Shown in pieces: positions 24,180 through 36,567 of a stretch of DNA of 64,000 nt. The first letter of the stretch is position 1, and each line of letters begins with the position of its first letter. Below the pieces are notes generated by a model. The model was not told the DNA's origin, ran no database searches, and saw only the letters and a program-made list of their open reading frames with translations. A program made the position numbers and the translations under genes. This stretch comes from CAJBNH01 sp964447285 (lineage in GTDB: Bacteria > Myxococcota_A > UBA9042), in the NCBI GenBank assembly GCA_964447285.1, contig CAYURO010000024.1:9580-73579 (forward strand). Reading direction: 5' to 3'.

Positions 24180-25463
24180 CTACCGCTTGTCGGCGGGAAC
24201 CCAGTTGCGCTCGGTCGCGCCGGTGTAGATCTGGCGCGGGCGGCCGATGCGGGACTTCTGGCCGTTCATCTCCTTCCAGTGCGCCATCCAGCCCGGCAGG
24301 CGGCCCAGGGCGAACAGGACGGTGAACATCGAGACCGGGAAGCCGAGCGCCCGGTAGATGATGCCGCTGTAGAAGTCGACGTTGGGGTACAGTTTGCGCT
24401 CGATGAAGTACGGGTCGCTGAGCGCGGCCTGCTCGAGCTGGCGGGCGATGTCCAGCAGCGGGTCGTTGATGTTGAGCTTGTTCAGCACCAAGTCGGCCTG
24501 CTTCTTGATGATCGTCGCGCGCGGGTCGAAGTTCTTGTACACGCGGTGACCGAAGCCCATCAGACGGAACGTCGAGTTCTTGTCCTTGGCGTACCCGACG
24601 AACTTCTGCACGTCGCCGCCGTTCTGGTGGATCTCCTCAAGCATCTCGAGCACCGCCTGGTTGGCGCCGCCGTGCAGCGGGCCCCACAGGGCGCAGATGC
24701 CGGCCGAGATCGACGCAAACAGGTTGGCCTGGCTCGAGCCGACCATGCGCACGGTCGAGGTCGAGCAATTCTGCTCGTGGTCGGCGTGCAGAATGAACAG
24801 CAGGTCCAGTGCGCGCGCGACCTCAGGGTCCAGCTTGTACTGCTCGGTCGGGAACCCAAACATCATGCGCATGAAGTTCGAGGTGTAGTCGAGCGAGTTG
24901 TCCGGGTAGATCATGGGCAGGCCCATCGACTGCCGGTACGCGAAGGCGGCGATGGTGGGCAGCTTGGCGATCAGACGAATCATGTCGAGATCGATGCCCT
25001 TCATGACCATCTGCTTGGGCTGCTTGTCGTAGTAGCTGGACAGACCCAGCACGACCGACGAGAGAATCGCCATCGGGTGCGCGTCCTTGGGGAACGCGGC
25101 GAACATGCGCTTCATGTCCTCGTGGATCAGCGTGTGGTGCTTGATGTGGTGCTCGAACTCGGCGAGCTCTGCAGCGGTGGGCAGCTCGCCGTTCAGCAGC
25201 AGCCACGCGACTTCGAGGAAGCTGGCGTTGGCCGACAGCTGCTCGATCGGGTAGCCGCGATAGCGCAGGATGCCGCGCTCGCCGTCCAGGAACGTGATGG
25301 CGCTCTCGCACGCACCCGTGTTGCCGAAGCCTTGGTCCAGCGTGATGGCGCCGGTCTTGTCGCGCAGGGTGGCGATGTCGATGCCGATTTCCTGCTCGGT
25401 GCCGATGATGACGGGACAGTCTGCGGTCTTGTCGCCGACCTTGATCTGAATGCTCTGCGTCAT
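24180..25463 (-). CDS. gltA: Citrate synthase
   Basis: A 427-residue type II-like citrate synthase that condenses oxaloacetate and acetyl-CoA. Catalytic regions are visible: HADHEQNCSTSTVRMVGSSQ, GPLHGGANQAVLEML and MGFGHRVYKNFDPRA. The length equals E. coli GltA. The N-terminus MTQSIQIKVGDKTADCPV is like that of the type II family. The ATG at 25463 is preceded by a weak GGGGGG. Transcription ends at the hairpin at 24120-24160. Confidence 0.96.
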   Translation of the reverse strand: MTQSIQIKVGDKTADCPVIIGTEQEIGIDIATLRDKTGAITLDQGFGNTGACESAITFLDGERGILRYRGYPIEQLSANASFLEVAWLLLNGELPTAAELAEFEHHIKHHTLIHEDMKRMFAAFPKDAHPMAILSSVVLGLSSYYDKQPKQMVMKGIDLDMIRLIAKLPTIAAFAYRQSMGLPMIYPDNSLDYTSNFMRMMFGFPTEQYKLDPEVARALDLLFILHADHEQNCSTSTVRMVGSSQANLFASISAGICALWGPLHGGANQAVLEMLEEIHQNGGDVQKFVGYAKDKNSTFRLMGFGHRVYKNFDPRATIIKKQADLVLNKLNINDPLLDIARQLEQAALSDPYFIERKLYPNVDFYSGIIYRALGFPVSMFTVLFALGRLPGWMAHWKEMNGQKSRIGRPRQIYTGATERNWVPADKR

Positions 25464-26050
25464 GGAAAACCCCCCGATCCTTTAAGGATGAATTGGCCGG
25501 CGACCTCTTGCACTGAAGCCGAACCCCCGACCCCCGCGGCCGAGTATGCCGATTGGATGCAGGTCAGGGAAGACAGATGCGGGCGCCAGGCAAAAGAAAC
25601 CTTTGCGAATCGGTGACCTCGATTTGGACCAATTCGGGTTCATTTGCAATATCATGGTCTTTACAGTAGATGTGGGAGTCCGTTGATGGCCCGCACCGTC
25701 GGGTCCGGGGCGATCCCTCCCGGCGCCGGGGGCGAGCCCCATGCGAGACGGGACCGCGCTTTCTGGGACAGCCCCTACCGATCCGGGGGTCGTTGTTGCT
25801 AACCAACTGAAAATACAACGCACCTTGGCGACCTTTGCCCTGCCGCCGCGTTGACATTCCACCCCTTTCAGACGTATCCTCTTCGCCCCTTGCGGCCCCT
25901 GCTCCAGCCACGTCCTGGGCGGGCCGCGCGGGCACCCCCTGGTCGAGCCGTCCGGTCGCGGCCCGGCGTGACGAGCGCCCCCAGCGCCGCATGCGCCCCT
26001 GGCTTGCCAGTCCCGACCCACGGCACGGATACGCGTTTCTGGAGACACCC
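25464..26050. other. Divergent intergenic region between gltA and gyrA
   Basis: About 587 bases without a supported gene. Open frames across it show no family content. The plus-strand half contains the gyrA promoter at 25851-25880. The stretch near 25620-25680 is locally AT-rich (aatatcatggtctttacag), a likely site for the leftward gltA promoter, but I could not fix boxes. Confidence 0.5.
25851..25880 (+). promoter_or_regulatory. Strong promoter candidate for gyrA
   Basis: TTGACA (25851-25856) matches the -35 consensus exactly, and TATCCT (25875-25880) is a 4 of 6 -10 box. The spacing is 18 bases. The leader to the gyrA ATG at 26051 would be about 165 nt. Confidence 0.6.
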
Positions 26051-28708
<2,658 letters not shown>

Positions 28709-28786
28709 CCTTCGGCGGTCGGACCTCTGTTTTCACGCGAGATTTCCCTTTCCATCGGGGCCAGGCCCCCACCAAGGAGCCTAACC

Positions 28787-30283
28787 ATGGCCCGCCCCCC
28801 GCCCCCGTCACGTCCCCAAGGCTCGTCCCGTCCGCCCCAAGGTCCCCGCAAGCCGGGCGGTTCCGCGCCCCCGCGCGACGGCCAACGTCCGCCCCGCGAC
28901 GGCCAGCGTCCGTCCGGTCCCCCGCGCCGCACGGAATACCAGGACCACGCCCGGCCGGATCGGCCGCCGCGCCCCGAGCGCCCGAACATGCAGCGCGACC
29001 GCACGGCCGCACCGCTGCCGTCGCACGTGCCCACGTGGCCGGGGGTCGTCAGTCTGGTGCTGCGTCCCGGTACCGCCACGCCGGTGCTCGCGGGGCATCC
29101 CTGGATCTTCTCGGGCGCCATCGCACACGTCGTCCCCGCGCCGGGAGAGGGTTCGCCCACGCCCGGCCAGGCCTGCGCCGTGTTCGACCCGCACGCCCGC
29201 TTTCTGGGCCACGGCTACTGCAACCTGAACAGCCAGATCGCCATCCGCGTGGTAGAGGCGGGGTTGGACGGCCTGGAGCCCGAGCGCATTCCGTCGGCAC
29301 GCGAGCTGCTGCAGGTGCGGTTGGCACGGGCGGCCAAACTCAGGCGCGACCTGCAGTTGCCTTCGGCCGAGACCGATGCCTTTCGCCTGGTCAACAGCGA
29401 GGGCGACCAGCTGCCCGGCCTGACGATCGACCGCTATGCCGACGGCGCGGTGGTGCAGGCGTCCACGGCGGGCGCGTCGCGTTGGCTGCCCGACGTCGTG
29501 GACCTGTTGCGCAAGGAGCACGGCTGCGCGTGGGTGCTGACCCGCGTGCCCCAAGACGTCCACCCGGCCGAGGGGCTCGAGGGGGGCAACGCCCAGATGC
29601 ACGGCGAGGTGCCGGTGCAGGTGCAGGTGCGCCACAACGGCCTGACGTTGCGCGTCGAGCCCGCGGGCGGCCAGAAGACCGGCATGTACGTCGACCAGCG
29701 CGAGAACCACGTGCGGGCGGCCAAGCTGGCCAAGGGTCGATTCGTGCTCGATACGTTTAGCCACGCGGGCGGGTTTGGTTTGCACGCGGCGCGTGCCGGG
29801 GCTGCCAAGGTGGTGTGCGTCGATGCGTCGCAGCGGGCGGTGGACCTCGCCATGCAGCACGCGGAAGACAACGACCTGCATCTGGAGGCGTTGGCCGCCG
29901 ATGCGGTGCATATCCTGCGCAATTATGCGGACCTGCCGCCTGAAGATCAGACGGGGCGGCCGTCGCTCGTGATCGTCGACCCGCCCAAGCTGGCCAGTCG
30001 GGCCGGTGCGCTGGACCAGGCGCTGAAGAAGTACACGCACATCAATACGTTGGCGATGCAGGCGGTGGCCGAGGACGGGTTCCTGGTCACTTGCTCGTGC
30101 TCGGGCCTGGTGGATCGCCAGGCGTTCCTGCGGATGCTGGGCCAGGCGGCGCACAATGCGGGTCGGTCGGTGCAGTTGTTGGCGCTCGATGGGGCCGGCG
30201 CGGACCATCCCGTCGCGCCCGCGCATCCTGAGGGGCAGTACCTCAAGGTTGCCTTCTGTCGCGTGACCGGCCGGGGCGCCTAG
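28787..30283 (+). CDS. rlmI: RlmI-type 23S rRNA cytosine methyltransferase
   Basis: A 498-residue SAM-dependent rRNA methyltransferase of the PUA-Rossmann type. After a Pro/Arg-rich, low-complexity leader of about 80 residues comes the N-terminal PUA-like part (HPWIFSGAIAHV). It is followed by EGDQLPGLTIDRYADG, GQKTGMYVDQRENH, the SAM-binding LDTFSHAGGFGLHAARAGA and the motif IV-like IVDPPKLA. A CSCSGLVD motif near the end is the probable catalytic-Cys site. Exact target base cannot be read from sequence, so RlmI (C1962) is an inference. AAGGAG precedes the ATG. The leader has no counterpart in E. coli RlmI. Confidence 0.82.
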   Translation: MARPPPPSRPQGSSRPPQGPRKPGGSAPPRDGQRPPRDGQRPSGPPRRTEYQDHARPDRPPRPERPNMQRDRTAAPLPSHVPTWPGVVSLVLRPGTATPVLAGHPWIFSGAIAHVVPAPGEGSPTPGQACAVFDPHARFLGHGYCNLNSQIAIRVVEAGLDGLEPERIPSARELLQVRLARAAKLRRDLQLPSAETDAFRLVNSEGDQLPGLTIDRYADGAVVQASTAGASRWLPDVVDLLRKEHGCAWVLTRVPQDVHPAEGLEGGNAQMHGEVPVQVQVRHNGLTLRVEPAGGQKTGMYVDQRENHVRAAKLAKGRFVLDTFSHAGGFGLHAARAGAAKVVCVDASQRAVDLAMQHAEDNDLHLEALAADAVHILRNYADLPPEDQTGRPSLVIVDPPKLASRAGALDQALKKYTHINTLAMQAVAEDGFLVTCSCSGLVDRQAFLRMLGQAAHNAGRSVQLLALDGAGADHPVAPAHPEGQYLKVAFCRVTGRGA

Positions 30284-30367
30284 AGTCTCCCTTCAGCCTG
30301 CGGATCCACGCTGGCCCTACCCAAAGCGCGTCCCTCCGGGGTACAAGCGGGGTCAGGAGGGGCTTTC

Positions 30368-31846
30368 ATGACCGCCACGCACCTGCTCGCCCTGGACCAA
30401 GGCACCACCGGAACAACGGCGCTGCTGATCGACCGGCGTCTGCACATCGCCGCCAAGGTCACCATCGAATTCCCGCAGATCTACCCGCAACCAGGGTGGG
30501 TCGCGCATGACCCCGAGGCCATCTGGGGCTCGACCCTGGCGGCGATCCAAGGCGTGCTGACGCTTGCCGACCTGGACCCGTCCGCCATCGCCGCCATCGG
30601 CATCACGAACCAGCGCGAAACCACGCTGCTGTGGGAGCGGTCGACCGGCCGCCCGCTCGCCGACGCCATCGTGTGGCAGTGCCGCCGGACGGCGCCCGAG
30701 TGCCAGCAGCTCCTGGACCGTGGCCTGGGCCCGTTCGTGCGCGCCCGCACCGGGCTGCCGATCGACGCCTACTTCTCGGGCACCAAGATCGCGTGGCTGC
30801 TCGACCACGTGCCGCAGGCGCGGGACCGGGCGATGTCGGGCGAGCTTGCGTTCGGCACCGTCGACACCTTTCTGGTCTGGCGCCTGACCGGCGGCGCGGC
30901 GCACGTGACCGACCCGTCGAATGCCTCGCGCACCATGCTGTACGACCTGGACGCCAAGGGCTGGAGCCCGGACCTGTGCCAGTTGCTGCGGGTGCCGATG
31001 ACGGTGTTGCCGCGGATCGCTCCCAGCGCAGGCGTTTACGGCCACACGCGCGGCGTGCCCGGGCTGCCCGACGGCATCCCGATCGCCGGCATGGCGGGCG
31101 ACCAGCAGGCGGCCCTGTGCGGCCAGCTCTGCCTCGAACCCGGGCAGGCCAAGTGCACCTACGGCACCGGCGCCTTCTTGCTGATGCAGACCGGAACCGA
31201 CCGTGTCGCCTCACAGAACGGTCTGGTCACGACGGTTGCGTGGCAGGTGGGCAACGAGACCTGCTATGCCCTCGAGGGCAGCGTCTTCATCGCGGGCGCG
31301 GCGGTGCAGTGGCTGCGCGACGGCCTGGGCGTGATCGAAAAGTCGGCGGATGTCGAGGCCTTGGCGCGTTCGGTGCCCGACTCGGGGGGCGTGACCTTCG
31401 TTCCAGCGCTGGCGGGTCTGGGCGCCCCGCACTGGCGACCCGAGGCGCGCGGGATGTTGGCGGGCTTGACCCGCGGCACGACCCATGCCCACATCGCCCG
31501 CGCGACGCTCGAGGGGATCGCCTTGTCGTGCGCAGACTTGCTGTGGGCCATGGAGGCAGACCTGGGCCGGCGCCTGACGGAATTGCGCGTCGATGGCGGC
31601 GCGTCGGCCAACGACCTGCTGATGCAGCTGCAGTCCGACCTGGTCGAGGCGACGGTGGTGCGGCCGCAGGTGATCGAGACGACCGCACTGGGCGCCGCGA
31701 TTCTGGCCGGCGTGGGCATCGGCTGGTTTGCCTCGCTGGAAGACGCCCGGGCGTCGTGGCGCGAGGACCGGCGCTTCCTGCCCGACCCCAAGGCCGACAC
31801 GGCGGGCATCAAGGCGCGCTGGCGGGCGGCGGTGGGCAAGGCCTGA
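30368..31846 (+). CDS. glpK: Glycerol kinase
   Basis: A 492-residue FGGY carbohydrate kinase that phosphorylates glycerol to glycerol 3-phosphate. Signatures are LALDQGTTGTTALLID at the N-terminus, ITNQRETTLLWER, WQCRRTAPEC, DAYFSGTKIAWLLDHV and GMAGDQQAALCGQ. GALGA-like TALGAAILAGVGIGW closes the fold. RBS AGGAGG lies close to the ATG. No glpF or glpD sits beside it, so it is probably an isolated copy. Confidence 0.95.
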   Translation: MTATHLLALDQGTTGTTALLIDRRLHIAAKVTIEFPQIYPQPGWVAHDPEAIWGSTLAAIQGVLTLADLDPSAIAAIGITNQRETTLLWERSTGRPLADAIVWQCRRTAPECQQLLDRGLGPFVRARTGLPIDAYFSGTKIAWLLDHVPQARDRAMSGELAFGTVDTFLVWRLTGGAAHVTDPSNASRTMLYDLDAKGWSPDLCQLLRVPMTVLPRIAPSAGVYGHTRGVPGLPDGIPIAGMAGDQQAALCGQLCLEPGQAKCTYGTGAFLLMQTGTDRVASQNGLVTTVAWQVGNETCYALEGSVFIAGAAVQWLRDGLGVIEKSADVEALARSVPDSGGVTFVPALAGLGAPHWRPEARGMLAGLTRGTTHAHIARATLEGIALSCADLLWAMEADLGRRLTELRVDGGASANDLLMQLQSDLVEATVVRPQVIETTALGAAILAGVGIGWFASLEDARASWREDRRFLPDPKADTAGIKARWRAAVGKA

Positions 31847-31927
31847 TCGCTGCGTCAAGACATGGCGCGACTCGCCTGCTACATTTCCCTCCGGTCCGGT
31901 CGCCCCAAACCGGCCGCAGAGGAACCC

Positions 31928-33535
31928 ATGCGCTTCAGTAGCCTCCCCCCGATGCTCTGTGCCGCCGCGGTGCTGTTGGCCCCCGCCACACCGCAGGCCG
32001 CCGTCTTGATGTCCGAGGGCTTCGACAAGGACTACAAGCAACTGTCGGGAAAGGACAATTGGACCAGCCGCTATTGCCAGGACGCCTGGACGACCGAGCG
32101 CAACGGCGGTGTATCTCCCTACACCGACAACGGCTGCACCTGCGGCAACCAGTGCTACTACGGCGTGTTCAACGGACCCTGCAACGACCAGCCAGTGAAC
32201 AACTTTCTGGTGCGCGGCGACGCCGGGTGGACCGACTACCGCTACGAGGCCACCTTTCGCAACCAGGACAACGACACGTTTGGCTTCGTGTTCCGCTACT
32301 CCAACACCTTGAATCACTATGCCGTCCAGTTCACGCGCGACGTCGGCGTGTACCTGCCGGGGGCGTGCGACGGGACCGGCATCGGGTCGCGGCTGATCGC
32401 CATGAAGGGCAACCAGCAGGCGACGATCACCGTGCTGGGCGAGAGTTCCAAGACCTACACCGTCGGCAAGACGCACCGCATCCGCGTCATCGCCAAGGGG
32501 TCGCTGTTGACGGTCTGGTTCGATGCCAACGCCGACGGCGTGATCGACGAGGTCAACGAAAAGCTGTTTCAGGTCAACGACTCGACTCACTCCAAGGGCA
32601 TGGTGGGCCTGTACGCGTACCAAAGCGGCCTGGCCGATGCGGCGTGCCAGTCGGGCGATTGCTGGTTCGACGACCTGCAGGTCACCACCCTGGATCCGCC
32701 CGCGCCCGACCAGGACGGCGACGGCACGCCCGACGCCACCGACAACTGCACGGGCGTCGCCAACCCCGACCAGGCCAATCACGACGCCGACAAGTGGGGC
32801 GACGCGTGCGACCTGGACGCCGACAACGACGGTCTGGCGAATCCCGATGAAGTGGCGATGGGCCTGAACCCGCTGGACGCCGACTCGGACGACGACGGGC
32901 TGCTGGACGGCGCCGAGCCGAATCCCGGCGGCGACGCGGACGGCGACGGGCTGAAGAATGCGCCGGACCCCGACGCCGACAACGATCAACTGCCCGACGG
33001 TCTCGAGGCGGGCGTGCTGGCGGCGGGGCCCGACACCGACCTCGCCAAGGGCAAGTTCCTGGGCGACAAGGATCCGAATTCCAAGACGAACCCGCAGGTT
33101 GCCGACACCGACGGCGATGGCACCCTCGACGGCTTCGAGGACCTGAACAAGAACGGCACCGTCGACAGCTGCGAGCAGAATCCGGTCATACCGGACACAC
33201 CGCCCTGTGTCGCCGACGTCACACCTGACGTTCCCCCGGATGCGGATACCGTCATCGCTCCCGACGCACCGCCCGCGGACTTGGACGGAACCGTCGCTCC
33301 CGATGTCACTGGCGTCGATGTGCCTGCAATTGGCGACTCGACTGTCGGCGACTCCACGGTGGGCGACGGCATTGGCGACGCTGGGGTTCCGGACGGTCCA
33401 CTGGTGCTCGACGTCGCGAGTCAGGGCGATGCAGAGGGCTGCTCAGCCTCTCGGCATTCGGCACCCTCCGGTGGTTGGGCGGTTTCCCTTGCGTTTCTTG
33501 TGCTTGCGGTGGCCTTCCGCCGCCGTCGCGCGTGA
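31928..33535 (+). CDS. Secreted protein with jelly-roll domain, Ca-binding Asp repeats and MYXO-CTERM-like tail
   Basis: A 535-residue exported protein. The signal peptide MRFSSLPPMLCAAAVLLAPA ends before ATPQAA. The first domain (about residues 25-250) is a laminin-G/DUF1080-like jelly roll (DYRYEATFRNQDNDTFGFVF). Then come thrombospondin type 3-like Asp repeats (DQDGDGTPDATDNC, DLDADNDGLANPDE, DTDGDGTLDGFED). The tail is a long Pro/Asp/Val-rich spacer, then GCSASR, a hydrophobic helix (WAVSLAFLVLAVAF) and RRRRA. That layout matches MYXO-CTERM sorting tags of Myxococcota. The ATG at 31928 has AGAGGAA upstream. Role unknown. Confidence 0.8.
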   Translation: MRFSSLPPMLCAAAVLLAPATPQAAVLMSEGFDKDYKQLSGKDNWTSRYCQDAWTTERNGGVSPYTDNGCTCGNQCYYGVFNGPCNDQPVNNFLVRGDAGWTDYRYEATFRNQDNDTFGFVFRYSNTLNHYAVQFTRDVGVYLPGACDGTGIGSRLIAMKGNQQATITVLGESSKTYTVGKTHRIRVIAKGSLLTVWFDANADGVIDEVNEKLFQVNDSTHSKGMVGLYAYQSGLADAACQSGDCWFDDLQVTTLDPPAPDQDGDGTPDATDNCTGVANPDQANHDADKWGDACDLDADNDGLANPDEVAMGLNPLDADSDDDGLLDGAEPNPGGDADGDGLKNAPDPDADNDQLPDGLEAGVLAAGPDTDLAKGKFLGDKDPNSKTNPQVADTDGDGTLDGFEDLNKNGTVDSCEQNPVIPDTPPCVADVTPDVPPDADTVIAPDAPPADLDGTVAPDVTGVDVPAIGDSTVGDSTVGDGIGDAGVPDGPLVLDVASQGDAEGCSASRHSAPSGGWAVSLAFLVLAVAFRRRRA

Positions 33536-33622
33536 CCTGCGGCGTCGTGACCTCTCCGTGACATCGGCTGGTCAGGATGACTCTCGCGGCGGACTTCGTC
33601 TTGCTGCCGCGCTGAGGCTGCC

Positions 33623-34297
33623 ATGACCGCCCTCTCTCCCGCTGCCCTGATGATGCCGAAACGGACCAAGCCTTCGATGCGCGGTTGGTCGCACCTGTTC
33701 TCCTTCTTCGGTTGGCTGGTGATGGGGGCCGTCGCCATCGTTCTCGCGCCGCCCGGAACGCCCACATTTGCCACGGCCGTGCACGCCGCGAGTCTGGCCG
33801 CGCTGCTGGGAATCAGCGGCCTGTACCACACGCCCATGTGGACGCCGAAGCCGCGCCTGTGGCTGAAGCGTCTGGATCATGCTGCGATCTTTGTCCTGAT
33901 TGCGGGAACTTACACGCCGATCTGCCTGCTGGCCCTGCCGCCTGAGCTGGGGGAACCGCTGCTGCGCTGGATCTGGGTGGGGGCTGTGGTTGGCGTGGTG
34001 CAGTCGATGGTATGGCCTGGTGCGCCCCGAATGCTGACGGTGGTGTTCTACCTTGCGTTCAGCTGGGCACTGGTCTCGCAGTGGAGTGCGGTCACGGCGG
34101 CCCTGCCGTCGCAGGCGCTGTGGCTTTTGGGCGTGGGCGGTGTGCTGTACTCGCTGGGAGCCTTGGTCTACGGCAAGCGCTGGCCGGACCCGAATCCCGA
34201 AACCTTTGGTTATCACGAGATCTTCCACGCATGTGTGGTCGTCGCCGCCGGCTTGCACGCCATCGCCGTTGCGGGTTTGGTCCATCACATCTTCTGA
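33623..34297 (+). CDS. HlyIII / PAQR-family membrane protein
   Basis: A 224-residue membrane protein with about seven hydrophobic helices. Family motifs are SGLYHTPMW, RLDHAAIFVLIAGTYTPICL and FGYHEIFHACVV. The histidines in them match the putative zinc site of the PAQR/HlyIII fold. The bacterial members are often annotated hemolysin III, and actual hemolysis is rarely shown. The start at 33623 has GAGG upstream. It converges with gdhA across the terminator at 34317-34360. Confidence 0.88.
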   Translation: MTALSPAALMMPKRTKPSMRGWSHLFSFFGWLVMGAVAIVLAPPGTPTFATAVHAASLAALLGISGLYHTPMWTPKPRLWLKRLDHAAIFVLIAGTYTPICLLALPPELGEPLLRWIWVGAVVGVVQSMVWPGAPRMLTVVFYLAFSWALVSQWSAVTAALPSQALWLLGVGGVLYSLGALVYGKRWPDPNPETFGYHEIFHACVVVAAGLHAIAVAGLVHHIF

Positions 34298-34316
34298 ATT
34301 GGCTGCCCAAAAACAC

Positions 34317-34360
34317 GACCGCCCGAGCCACTCCCCGCAAAGGAAGCGACCCGGGCGGTC
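34317..34360 (-). terminator. Hairpin between HlyIII and gdhA, terminator for gdhA
   Basis: GACCGCCCG (34317-34325) pairs perfectly with CGGGCGGTC (34352-34360). On the minus strand, downstream of the gdhA stop, the stem is followed by GTGTTTTTGG, a usable T-tract. The loop of 26 bases is longer than typical. It may also stop the rightward HlyIII transcript, though no T-tract supports that side. Confidence 0.6.
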
Positions 34361-34386
34361 ATCGTGGTTTGCTGCAACCTGGGAGA

Positions 34387-35721
34387 CTACACGACGCCTT
34401 GGTCGATCATCGCGTTGGCAACCCGCAGGAAGCCGGCGATGTTCGCGCCCTTGACGTAGTTGATCTTGCCGTCGGGACCCTTGCCGTACTGCACGCAGGC
34501 GGAGTGGATCTCGTTCATGATGTGCTGCAGCTTCTGGTCGACCTCTTCGGCGGTCCAGCGCAGGCGCATGCTGTTCTGGCTCATCTCGAGACCCGAGGTG
34601 GCCACGCCGCCCGCGTTCGACGCCTTGCCAGGGGCGAACAGGACGCCGTTCTCTTGCAGGATCTTGGTGGCCTCGAGCGTCGACGGCATGTTGGCGCCTT
34701 CCGCCACGCAGATGCAGCCGTTCTTGACCAGCGTGCGGGCGTCGTCCGCGTCAAGCTCGTTCTGCGTCGCGCAGGGCAGGGCCACGTCGACCTTGACCTC
34801 CCACGGGCGCTTGCCGGCGAAGAAGGGCACGCCGAACTTCTTGGCGAAGTCCTCGACCCGGTCGTTGTTCGACGCGCGCATCTCGAGCATGTACTCGATC
34901 TTCTCGGCGTTCAGGCCGGCGGCGTCATGGATGTAGCCGTCGGGGCCTGAGAGCGTGACGACCTTGCCACCCAGCTCGGTGACCTTGATCGCTGCGCCCC
35001 ATGCCACGTTGCCGAAGCCGGAAACCGCCACGATCTTGCCCTTGAACGAGTCGCCGCGGGTGCCCAGCATCGCCTGCGCGAAGTAGGTGCAGCCAAACCC
35101 GGTCGCCTCGGGACGCATCAGGCTGCCGCCCCAACCCAGGCCCTTGCCGGTCAGGACGCCGCTGAATTCGCGGGTGATCTTCTTGTACTGGCCGAACATG
35201 TAGCCGATCTCGCGGCCGCCGACGCCGATGTCACCCGCGGGCACGTCCGTGTCCGGGCCGATGTAGCGGTAGAGCTCGGTCATGAAGGCCTGGCAGAAGC
35301 GCATGATCTCGTTGTCCGACCGACCGCGCGCGTCGAAGTCCGCGCCGCCCTTGCCGCCGCCCATGGGCAGGGTGGTCAGGGCGTTCTTGAAGATCTGCTC
35401 GAATCCCAGGAACTTGAGGATCGACAGGTTGACGCTGGGGTGGAAGCGCAGGCCGCCCTTGTACGGGCCGATGGCGCTGTTGTACTGGATGCGGTAGCCG
35501 CGGTTGACCTCGACCTCGCCCTTGTCGTTGACCCACGCGACCCGGAAGGTGTGCACGGCCTCAGGCTCGATGACGCGCGCGAGGATGTTGGCCTTCTTGA
35601 AGCGGGGGTTGGCCTCGTAGACGTCCCAGACGGTCTCGACGACTTCTTCCACGGCCTGCATGAACTCGGGCTGGCCTGGGTTGCGGGCGGCGATTTGATT
35701 GATGAAATCCTTGTACGACAT
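34387..35721 (-). CDS. gdhA: Glutamate dehydrogenase (probably NADP-specific)
   Basis: A 444-residue hexameric-type enzyme that interconverts 2-oxoglutarate, ammonium and glutamate. Signature parts are NSAIGPYKGGLRFHPSVNLS, FKNALTTLPMGGGKGGADFD (catalytic Lys region) and the Rossmann VSGFGNVAWGAA. The C-terminal FAPGKASNAGGVA is present. Length fits the GdhA class (about 447 in E. coli). Cofactor preference NADP is inferred from family similarity. The ATG at 35721 has GGAGG at good spacing. Transcription ends in the hairpin at 34317-34360. Confidence 0.95.
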   Translation of the reverse strand: MSYKDFINQIAARNPGQPEFMQAVEEVVETVWDVYEANPRFKKANILARVIEPEAVHTFRVAWVNDKGEVEVNRGYRIQYNSAIGPYKGGLRFHPSVNLSILKFLGFEQIFKNALTTLPMGGGKGGADFDARGRSDNEIMRFCQAFMTELYRYIGPDTDVPAGDIGVGGREIGYMFGQYKKITREFSGVLTGKGLGWGGSLMRPEATGFGCTYFAQAMLGTRGDSFKGKIVAVSGFGNVAWGAAIKVTELGGKVVTLSGPDGYIHDAAGLNAEKIEYMLEMRASNNDRVEDFAKKFGVPFFAGKRPWEVKVDVALPCATQNELDADDARTLVKNGCICVAEGANMPSTLEATKILQENGVLFAPGKASNAGGVATSGLEMSQNSMRLRWTAEEVDQKLQHIMNEIHSACVQYGKGPDGKINYVKGANIAGFLRVANAMIDQGVV

Positions 35722-36015
35722 GCTGGCGTCCTCCGGCTGTTGCTCCCCTGGGGTGGCCCGGTGGCCCGACAGGCACGAGGTCTCGGGGGGGAGCCTCTTG
35801 CGAGTCGTGCTGGCCGTCGTGCGGCGGCGTTACCGGGTTTGTATTCTGGTCTGTGCAATCCGCGGCGGTTCCGAAGTCAACCGGGCCGTCGCGGCGGGGA
35901 GGGACGGCTGCGAAACCCGCGGTTCCGTGCCGTTGCGGTCGCTTCACTAGACCACTGCACCGTTCTAGTCAAGAGGCGGGGCCTTTTCCGTTCGCAATGC
36001 GACAAAACCTGTCGC

Positions 36016-36438
36016 TTAGTCGACGCCGCCGCGGCCCCGCTTGATCTCCGCCCGATGCCGCTTGCCCTCCAACCGACGTTCCTTGGACCCCTTGGTGGGC
36101 CGGGTCGGACGCCGGGGCTTCGGCGGCACCAGCGCTTCAAGGACGAGCTCAGCCAGCCGCAGCCTCGCATCGGCCAAGTTCTGTTCCTGACTGCGGGTCT
36201 TCTGGCTGGTCAGCAGGATGCGGCCGTCGGCGTCCATGCGGTTGCGCGCCAAGTGGCGCAAGCGGTCCTTCACGGCGACCGGCAACACCGCGCAGCCGTT
36301 CAGGTCGAACCGCAGCTCGACCCGCGTCGATACCTTGTTCACGTTCTGGCCACCGGGGCCTGCCGAGCGTACGGCGGTCCAGATCAAGTCCGTGCCGGGC
36401 AGGATTAGCTGGTCAGTGACGGTCAGGTCTTCGGACAT
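36016..36438 (-). CDS. arfB: Ribosome-rescue peptidyl-tRNA hydrolase ArfB
   Basis: A 140-residue protein, the length of E. coli ArfB (YaeJ). The GGQ motif sits in RSAGPGGQNVNKVSTRVELR. The middle and C-terminal parts are rich in Arg and Lys (KPRRPTRPTKGSKERRLEGK), which in ArfB bind the empty mRNA channel. It releases peptide from ribosomes stalled without a stop codon. The start at 36438 begins MSEDLTVTDQLILPG. A start further upstream at 36525 is possible but has no family content. Confidence 0.92.
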   Translation of the reverse strand: MSEDLTVTDQLILPGTDLIWTAVRSAGPGGQNVNKVSTRVELRFDLNGCAVLPVAVKDRLRHLARNRMDADGRILLTSQKTRSQEQNLADARLRLAELVLEALVPPKPRRPTRPTKGSKERRLEGKRHRAEIKRGRGGVD

Positions 36439-36567
36439 GGTGGCTCCTGCGGCGACTCGTGTCTTTCTGCCACACCTCGACGCCCCGGTCGACCGTCGGG
36501 GGACTTGCGTCCGGCCAGTCCACACCCGATCCTCGCCCCCCTCGCCCGCAGTGGCCCGGAGGCATCA

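Noticed and set aside
35946..35969. Inverted repeat ACTAGA-N12-TCTAGT upstream of gdhA
   Set aside because: Arms are only six bases with a long loop and no T-tract or promoter pairing, so it is not listed as an element.
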